Source: JARROD01 sp037384225 (GTDB taxonomy: Bacteria; Pseudomonadota; Gammaproteobacteria; Pseudomonadales; Cellvibrionaceae). Taken from it: a stretch of DNA of 29,265 nt. Of this stretch, positions 24,954-29,265 are shown in pieces. Both the position numbers and the translations under genes were made by a program. The stretch's first letter is position 1, and every line of letters begins with the position of its first letter. Where the stretch lies: contig JARROD010000050.1 of assembly GCA_037384225.1 (NCBI GenBank), forward strand, positions 1-29,265, written 5' to 3'. Below the pieces are notes generated by a model. It was given only the letters and a program-made list of their open reading frames with translations. It did no database searches and was not told the origin of the DNA.

Positions 24954-26520
24954 ATGGCGGACATGGTTACGCGTTGCCCACAGTGTGGCACCTCTTTCCG
25001 TATTACCCAGGCACAGGTGCAGACTGCCAAGGGCGCTGTACGCTGTGGCTCGTGTCTGCAGATTTTTAAAGCTCTGGATAACCTCTCCGAACCCAGGCAA
25101 CCCGGTACAGACAAGCAACAGGGCCAGGTTGAAAAGTCTACCCTACAAAAAGCAGCCGCCACCCACCCGGCCAGTCACAAAAACTCACCGCAACGGACTG
25201 AAAAGCAACAAGCCGTAGTTCAACGAACCGACATCAAATCACCTTCTCCCGACGCCAGAGCGGCAACAGGCTCTGGGAGTAGCGATGACCGCCTTTTGGC
25301 TAAACCGACCAAGGTTACCAATATCGCTCAGCCCAAGGCGACAGGCGCCCCCTCGACCAATAAACCGGCTCACCCGCCAACCAAAGAGCGCCTCGACTTT
25401 GACCAGGCCGCAATAGACAGTGAATCGGAAATGTTGATCAGCGATGATATGTATGACAAGGACTTGGACGATGATGATCTCTTGATCAGCGACGACATGG
25501 ATGATGTGCAAGATAGCAATGAAGTGAATTCCGCCTACAAGAAAAGCGACTCTTCGAGCAGCGTTTTCAGCGATAGCTTTTTAAAATTGGACCATTGGCA
25601 GTCTGAACAAAAAACATTGTTTGATCGCGAGATTAAAGTCAATGATTCCGAGGAAAAAGACACGGCAGACGAGTCCTGGGCCGTGAGCCTGCTGGAAGAG
25701 CTCGAAGAGGAGGAGGCCGCCGCAACGGAAAAGGCAAGTCAAATCAAGCCAGAAAGCGACGATAATAATGAACCGCCAGATGAGCTAAAGGATGAGGACC
25801 CAGAAGAAAACTTTGCGACTTTTGATGACAAAAATACAAGCATCACCGCAGATGACGAAAAAGCAAATGTCGCCGCTTTCAACACAAAAGAGAATTTAGA
25901 AGAGTTTGAACACGATAAGGCAGAGTTCTATACCCGGGGTACAGACCGACACCCCCTTCTGACAAGCATTGAACCCGCCCCTGTGGAAATGCACGCGCGC
26001 AGAGACCGCCTGAAAAGAAGTTGGCTCTCACGAAGGCAGAGACCGCCTGAAAAGAAGTTGGCTCTGGCAGCTTCTGACAGTGATTACAGCGCTGGTGTTG
26101 GTTATGCAGATAGCCATTTTTCAATTCGATCGTTTTAGTCGTATCGCTCCCTACCGGAGTTGGTACGGCAGCATTTGCCACATTGTTGGCTGCCAACTGC
26201 CGGAAATTATCGATTACAATAAAATCCGTGCCTACAATTTAGGGATCCGCAGTCACCCGCGAGCCGACAACGCCCTGGTGGTGGATACGATATTGCTGAA
26301 CACCGCCCCCTTTAAACAGCCTTTTCCCAATCTGCAACTAAGCTTTAGCGACCTGAACGGCAACTTACAGTCAGCCCGCGAATTTGCCCCCAGCGAATAC
26401 CTCGGAGGAGAAATGGTGGGACAAACGCATATGCCAAGCGGACAACCCATTCACCTATCGCTGGAAATAGTCGACCCGGGTCGAGAAGCGGTAAATTACA
26501 GCATCGCAATTTCAAAATAA
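24954..26520 (+). pseudogene. Zinc-ribbon / DUF3426 protein, frameshifted by a 37-bp tandem duplication
   Basis: The N-terminal frame (24954-26138) begins with an MJ0042-type zinc ribbon (Cys8, Cys11, Cys31, Cys34) followed by about 300 acidic, low-complexity residues with a repeated LISDDM motif. It ends out of frame in a nonsense tail. The C-terminal part is in another frame (26038-26520): RDRLKRSWLWQLLTVITALV forms a membrane helix, then a DUF3426 domain (FSRIAPYR, IRSHPRADNALVVD, QPFPNLQLSFSDLNG). A 30-bp repeat (25999-26028 and 26036-26065) with period 37 bp lies at the junction; removing one 37-bp unit restores a single frame. A GTG at 26080 could start the DUF3426 part alone. The function of the family is unknown. 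In Pseudomonas the intact gene also sits between prmA and dusB. Confidence 0.85.
25999..26065. repeat. 37-bp tandem duplication within the DUF3426 gene
   Basis: Thirty identical bases (GCAGAGACCGCC to TTGGCTCT) occur at 25999-26028 and 26036-26065, separated by TCACGAAGG-type spacer bases. The period is 37, which is one more than a multiple of three and breaks the frame. Both copies encode DRLKRSWL in their own frames. Confidence 0.9.
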
Positions 26521-26526
26521 GTATTG

Positions 26527-26604
26527 ACCCTATCGTTTCGGCCCAGGACCGCTTCGCTCGTTTTAGAGCGGTCCTGAGCTCGAAAATTTATGCAACGATA
26601 GGGT
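26527..26604. repeat. Palindromic intergenic element, family 2, complete copy
   Basis: 78-bp element with perfect 11-bp terminal inverted repeats (ACCCTATCGTT at 26527-26537, AACGATAGGGT at 26594-26604). Inside is a perfect 10-bp stem (CAGGACCGCT at 26544-26553, AGCGGTCCTG at 26567-26576) around a 13-nt loop. A diverged half copy is at 14686-14732. It begins 6 bp after the stop codon of the DUF3426 gene. It could fold as RNA and act as a terminator-like structure, but the nested symmetry and second copy suggest a mobile or dispersed repeat. Confidence 0.72.
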
Positions 26605-26923
26605 TGACAACGGTCATTATTAATACATTTGTACTATTTGGGGAAATTTATTTGGCTTAATAGATTAAATATCACCCAACATGTGCAAATTCTGCTTTCC
26701 CATTCCCCCCGACAACAGGTATTATAGCCGACCATTTCAGATACTAATTCTGAGAACCCAGTCTCCAATCCCCTGGTAACTGGGACAAATTTACTTAACG
26801 CATTTGAGATTTCGGTGTTTAAAAAGTGTCCATTTTTGCCCCCCCTCTTTTCCTGGACAGGTGGGGTTAGGGGTGCGAAAACTTAGCGGTTAAACTGGAG
26901 CCAGCGGCAAAAGGAGACTCGCT

Positions 26924-26983
26924 ATGGACACTGAGATTGGCGATGCCTTGGGTATTCTGTCTAGAGAACGTTCAGTTCGATAG
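26924..26983 (+). CDS. Possible short leader peptide upstream of dusB
   Basis: ATG at 26924 opens a 19-codon frame (MDTEIGDALGILSRERSVR, stop TAG at 26981-26983) preceded by AAGGAG at 8-bp spacing, the best ribosome binding site in the interval. It ends 90 bp before dusB. It resembles no attenuator peptide I know and carries no run of one amino acid. It may be the start of a decayed gene or chance. Confidence 0.2.
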   Translation: MDTEIGDALGILSRERSVR

Positions 26984-27073
26984 ACACATGGCGTTTTACC
27001 GGGAAATGGTAAACACTGCAGCGGTTTGGCGGGAGGTACCGGGAAATTGTGCCTACACTCTTGAGGGGGGAAA

Positions 27074-28063
27074 GTGTTTCAAATTGGCCCATATAGCATC
27101 GACAGCCATGTCGTGCTTGCTCCAATGGCCGGCGTTACTGATCGACCTTTTCGCCAATTGTGTCGACGTCTCGGCGCAGGCTTGGCGGTATCCGAAATGG
27201 TTACCTCGGATACCCGCTTGTGGGACAGTCGCAAGTCGAAGCACAGGCTCGATCACTACGGTGAAAAGGAACCCCGCTCGGTTCAGATCGCGGGGAGCGA
27301 CCCGGTGATGATGGCACATGCGGCCCGTGCCAATGTTGAACGAGGCGCCCAAATTATCGACATCAATATGGGTTGCCCGGCAAAGAAAGTCTGCAAAAAG
27401 GCAGCGGGTTCAGCTTTATTGCGCGACGAGGCCCTGGTAGAGGAAATTATCAGAGCGGTCACTGCCGCAGTGTATGTCCCGGTAACTTTGAAAATTCGCA
27501 CTGGCTGGAGTCCAGACAATCGCAACGCCGTTACGATTGCGCGAATAGCGGAGGATAATGGTATTGCTGCGCTCGCTGTTCACGGCCGCACCCGCGCCTG
27601 TGGATATCAGGGTAGCGCCGAATACGATACCATTGCCGCCGTAGTGGACCAGGTATCTATCCCGGTTTTTGCCAATGGCGATATAACGACACCGTTTGAC
27701 GCCAAACAGGTATTGGATTACACCGGCGCCAGCGCGGTAATGATCGGTCGCGCGGCTCAAGGTCAACCATGGATATTCCGGGAAATTAATTGCTTCCTGC
27801 AAGCGGGGAACTTGGTTCCTGAACCGTCTATGGAAGAGATTAAAGGCATTTTGTGCACACACCTGTGTGAACTTTACCGCTTCTACGGCGAATTTATGGG
27901 GGTGCGCATCGCCCGTAAACACGTAGGGTGGTACATGAAAACACTCGCTAACCCCGAGTCGTTTCAAAAAACCTTTAACCAACTAAATACAGCAAAAGAA
28001 CAATACGAAAGTGTTCAATCTTTTTTTGAACAGTTGATAATAAATGAGGATCAAGCGGCATGA
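27074..28063 (+). CDS. dusB: tRNA-dihydrouridine synthase B
   Basis: FMN-dependent TIM-barrel enzyme of 329 residues that reduces a uridine in the D-loop of tRNA (U17 for DusB). The opening FQIGPY and APMAGVTDRPFRQLC are standard, with catalytic Cys101 in INMGCPAKKV. TLKIRTGW, GRTRACGYQG and NGDITTPFDA follow, with GRAAQGQPWIF near the end of the barrel. The start is GTG at 27074 with a GAGGGGGGA ribosome binding site directly upstream. fis overlaps its stop codon by 4 bp (ATGA), as in the dusB-fis operons of enterobacteria and pseudomonads. Confidence 0.96.
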   Translation: MFQIGPYSIDSHVVLAPMAGVTDRPFRQLCRRLGAGLAVSEMVTSDTRLWDSRKSKHRLDHYGEKEPRSVQIAGSDPVMMAHAARANVERGAQIIDINMGCPAKKVCKKAAGSALLRDEALVEEIIRAVTAAVYVPVTLKIRTGWSPDNRNAVTIARIAEDNGIAALAVHGRTRACGYQGSAEYDTIAAVVDQVSIPVFANGDITTPFDAKQVLDYTGASAVMIGRAAQGQPWIFREINCFLQAGNLVPEPSMEEIKGILCTHLCELYRFYGEFMGVRIARKHVGWYMKTLANPESFQKTFNQLNTAKEQYESVQSFFEQLIINEDQAA

Positions 28064-28371
28064 ATACAGCGGATACGCTTATGGCAGATGCACCGGTCGA
28101 AGACTCCGGTACACCAGTGACAGCATTTTCCGGCATCAACCACAATCAGTCACTACGCGATTGTGTGGAGCAAGCTATGGACAACTATTTCAGACACCTC
28201 GACGGCCAGGCGGTTACCGATGTTTACGACATGGTTATGGCTGAAGTTGAAGCGCCCATGCTCGAAGTTGTCATGAAATATACTCGCCACAACCAAACGA
28301 AAGCAGCGCAAGTTTTAGGCCTTAACCGCGGCACATTACGCAAAAAGCTAAAGCAATACGGATTGCTGTAA
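28060..28371 (+). CDS. fis: Fis nucleoid-associated DNA-binding protein
   Basis: Factor for inversion stimulation, 103 residues. It bends DNA and regulates rRNA, growth-phase and supercoiling-sensitive genes. The C-terminal helix-turn-helix NQTKAAQVLGLNRGTLRKKL with KQYGLL is the classic Fis signature, and the preceding VYDMVMAEVEAPMLEVVMKY forms the dimer core. The first 25 or so residues are variable. It is translationally coupled to dusB and followed by a strong terminator. Confidence 0.97.
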   Translation: MNTADTLMADAPVEDSGTPVTAFSGINHNQSLRDCVEQAMDNYFRHLDGQAVTDVYDMVMAEVEAPMLEVVMKYTRHNQTKAAQVLGLNRGTLRKKLKQYGLL

Positions 28372-28411
28372 TCGTTTTACGACTGCCTCGTACTCAGCAG
28401 AGGTAAGCCCA

Positions 28412-28446
28412 TTAAAAGGGGGTGAGTGATACTCACCCCCTTTTAA
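28412..28446 (+). terminator. Intrinsic terminator after fis
   Basis: A perfect 16-bp inverted repeat (TTAAAAGGGGGTGAGT at 28412-28427, its complement at 28431-28446) with a 3-nt loop. The GC core is flanked by A- and T-runs, so it can work in both directions. It lies 41 bp after fis and 60 bp before purH. Confidence 0.9.
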
Positions 28447-28505
28447 CATTTACATTCGGCTTTTATAACACATTACAGGCACATTTTTTTATTACAGGAA
28501 TAGAG

Positions 28506-29265
28506 ATGACAACTCCCAATACCACCTCTCAGGAAGTATCGGATAACGTTCAGATCAAGCGCGCGTTGATCAGTGTTTCAGACAAAACCGGGGTTGTGGA
28601 CTTTGCCCGGGCTCTGCAACAGCAAGGTGTGGAAATTATCTCCACCGGCGGAACCTATCGGCTGCTGCGGGAAAATGGCATTGCGGCTGTGGAAATTTCC
28701 GATTACACCGGTTTTTCTGAAATGATGGACGGACGCGTCAAAACGTTACATCCCAAAGTCCACGGTGGCATTCTGGCACGCCGCGGACAAGATGACGAGG
28801 TTATGGCCCAACACCATATAAACGCAATCGATATGGTAGTTGTCAACCTTTACCCTTTCGAAAAAACAGTGGCCAATCCAAGCTGCAGCAGGGAAGACGC
28901 TATCGAAAATATCGACATCGGCGGCCCAACCATGCTGCGGGCGGCGGCGAAAAATCACACCTACGTCAGTGTTGTGGTCAATACCGGAGACTATTCCACT
29001 ATTGTTGAAGAAATGGCCGTAAACGCAGGTTGCACCTGCCACCAGACACGCTTTGATCTGGCCGTCAAAGCCTTCGAGCACAGCGCCGCATACGACGGCG
29101 CGATCGCCAACTATTTCGGTCGCATGGTGCCGGGCGGCAGCGAACACTTCCCACGCACCGCCAATATCCAATTGCACAAAGTTCAGGATATGCGCTACGG
29201 AGAAAACCCGCATCAACAGGCGGCATTCTATGTTGAAACCAAAAATCAGCCGGGCGCAACGGTGA
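28506..29265 (+). CDS. purH: PurH bifunctional AICAR transformylase / IMP cyclohydrolase, 3'-truncated by the window edge
   Basis: First 253 residues of the enzyme for the last two steps of IMP synthesis. After a short variable start (about 17 residues) comes the MGS-like IMP cyclohydrolase domain: KRALISVSDKTGVVDFARAL, STGGTYRLL, VEISDYTGFSEMMDGRVKTL and HPKVHGGIL. NLYPFEKT, then NIDIGGPTMLRAAAKNH and RYGENPHQQ lead into the transformylase domain, which continues beyond the window. The ATG at 28506 follows an AGGAATAGAG ribosome binding site. The frame is open to the last base. The purH position after fis matches Pseudomonas. Confidence 0.96.
   Translation, partial: MTTPNTTSQEVSDNVQIKRALISVSDKTGVVDFARALQQQGVEIISTGGTYRLLRENGIAAVEISDYTGFSEMMDGRVKTLHPKVHGGILARRGQDDEVMAQHHINAIDMVVVNLYPFEKTVANPSCSREDAIENIDIGGPTMLRAAAKNHTYVSVVVNTGDYSTIVEEMAVNAGCTCHQTRFDLAVKAFEHSAAYDGAIANYFGRMVPGGSEHFPRTANIQLHKVQDMRYGENPHQQAAFYVETKNQPGATV

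Larger units (their letters stand above)
26521..27073. other. Long leader region upstream of dusB
   Basis: About 550 bp without a supported gene. It holds the complete family-2 palindromic element (26527-26604). A TTGACA (26604-26609) overlaps the element's right end and could be a -35 box, though no good -10 follows at 17 bp. A dyad CCCAGT...ACTGGG lies near 26759-26784. The 8-bp inverted repeat GTGTCCAT / ATGGACAC is at 26826-26833 and 26924-26931. A 19-codon reading frame preceded by AGGAG (26924-26983) is listed separately. The interval is unusually long for this position and probably contains remnant sequence. Confidence 0.5.

Noticed and set aside
26826..26931. Insertion-sequence ends GTGTCCAT / ATGGACAC
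   Set aside because: Only 8 bp of symmetry, no transposase remnant and no target duplication; not enough to call a mobile element.
26937..27308. Plus-strand frame overlapping the start of dusB
   Set aside because: Its first 40 codons match nothing I know and the rest is dusB in another frame.

Overview
The window is chromosomal DNA of a gammaproteobacterium of the Pseudomonas/Cellvibrio kind (Pseudomonadales in the broad sense). The evidence is gene order and protein families. The right half carries dsbD, aroQ, accB, accC, prmA, a zinc-ribbon/DUF3426 gene, dusB, fis and purH in the order known from Pseudomonas. The left half has a PBP1B gene overlapping a TPR lipoprotein of the LpoP type, and a LapD-type c-di-GMP receptor. 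Base composition is near 50% GC. No tRNA, rRNA, CRISPR array, prophage or intact insertion sequence is visible.

Layout. 1-1176: end of a ClC chloride channel. 1304-4607, plus strand: hemJ, thiD, thiE and hemL (heme and thiamine synthesis). 4660-7360, minus strand: an overlapping PilZ / DUF1631 pair. 7743-10648, minus strand: lpoP-like lipoprotein overlapping mrcB (peptidoglycan synthesis). 10892-11902, plus strand: a PfkB-family (adenosine-kinase-like) gene, convergent with a PAS-PAS-GGDEF-EAL gene (11895-14060, minus). 14061-15787: decayed stretch with a remnant of polB (DNA polymerase II) and a broken DUF2333 gene. 15876-19068, minus strand: PCu(A)C copper chaperone, a frameshifted lapD and a TPR lipoprotein. 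19195-28063, plus strand: dsbD, aroQ, accBC, prmA, a broken DUF3426 gene, dusB. These are followed by fis, a strong terminator, and purH running off the end.

The most striking feature is decay. Four loci are visibly broken: a polB remnant of about 320 bp, a DUF2333 gene with a frameshifting internal deletion, lapD with a frameshift best explained by loss of one copy of a short direct repeat, and the DUF3426 gene frameshifted by a 37-bp tandem duplication. A fifth gene, prmA, carries an in-frame 9-bp duplication inside its SAM-binding motif, and thiD has lost signature residues. Several of these events are repeat-mediated small indels. Together they suggest recent relaxed selection, as in a symbiont or other niche-restricted lineage, or possibly a raised slippage rate. 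Assembly error is the alternative to exclude.

Two families of short intergenic palindromic elements are also present. One is complete at 7501-7585 with a half copy at 23702-23746. The other is complete at 26527-26604 with a diverged half copy at 14686-14732, lying between the polB remnant and the broken DUF2333 gene. They look like small non-coding dispersed repeats (MITE- or REP-like). I found no clearly new multi-gene system. The nearest candidates are the PilZ/DUF1631 pair and the lapD locus, which has a TPR lipoprotein but no lapG next to it.
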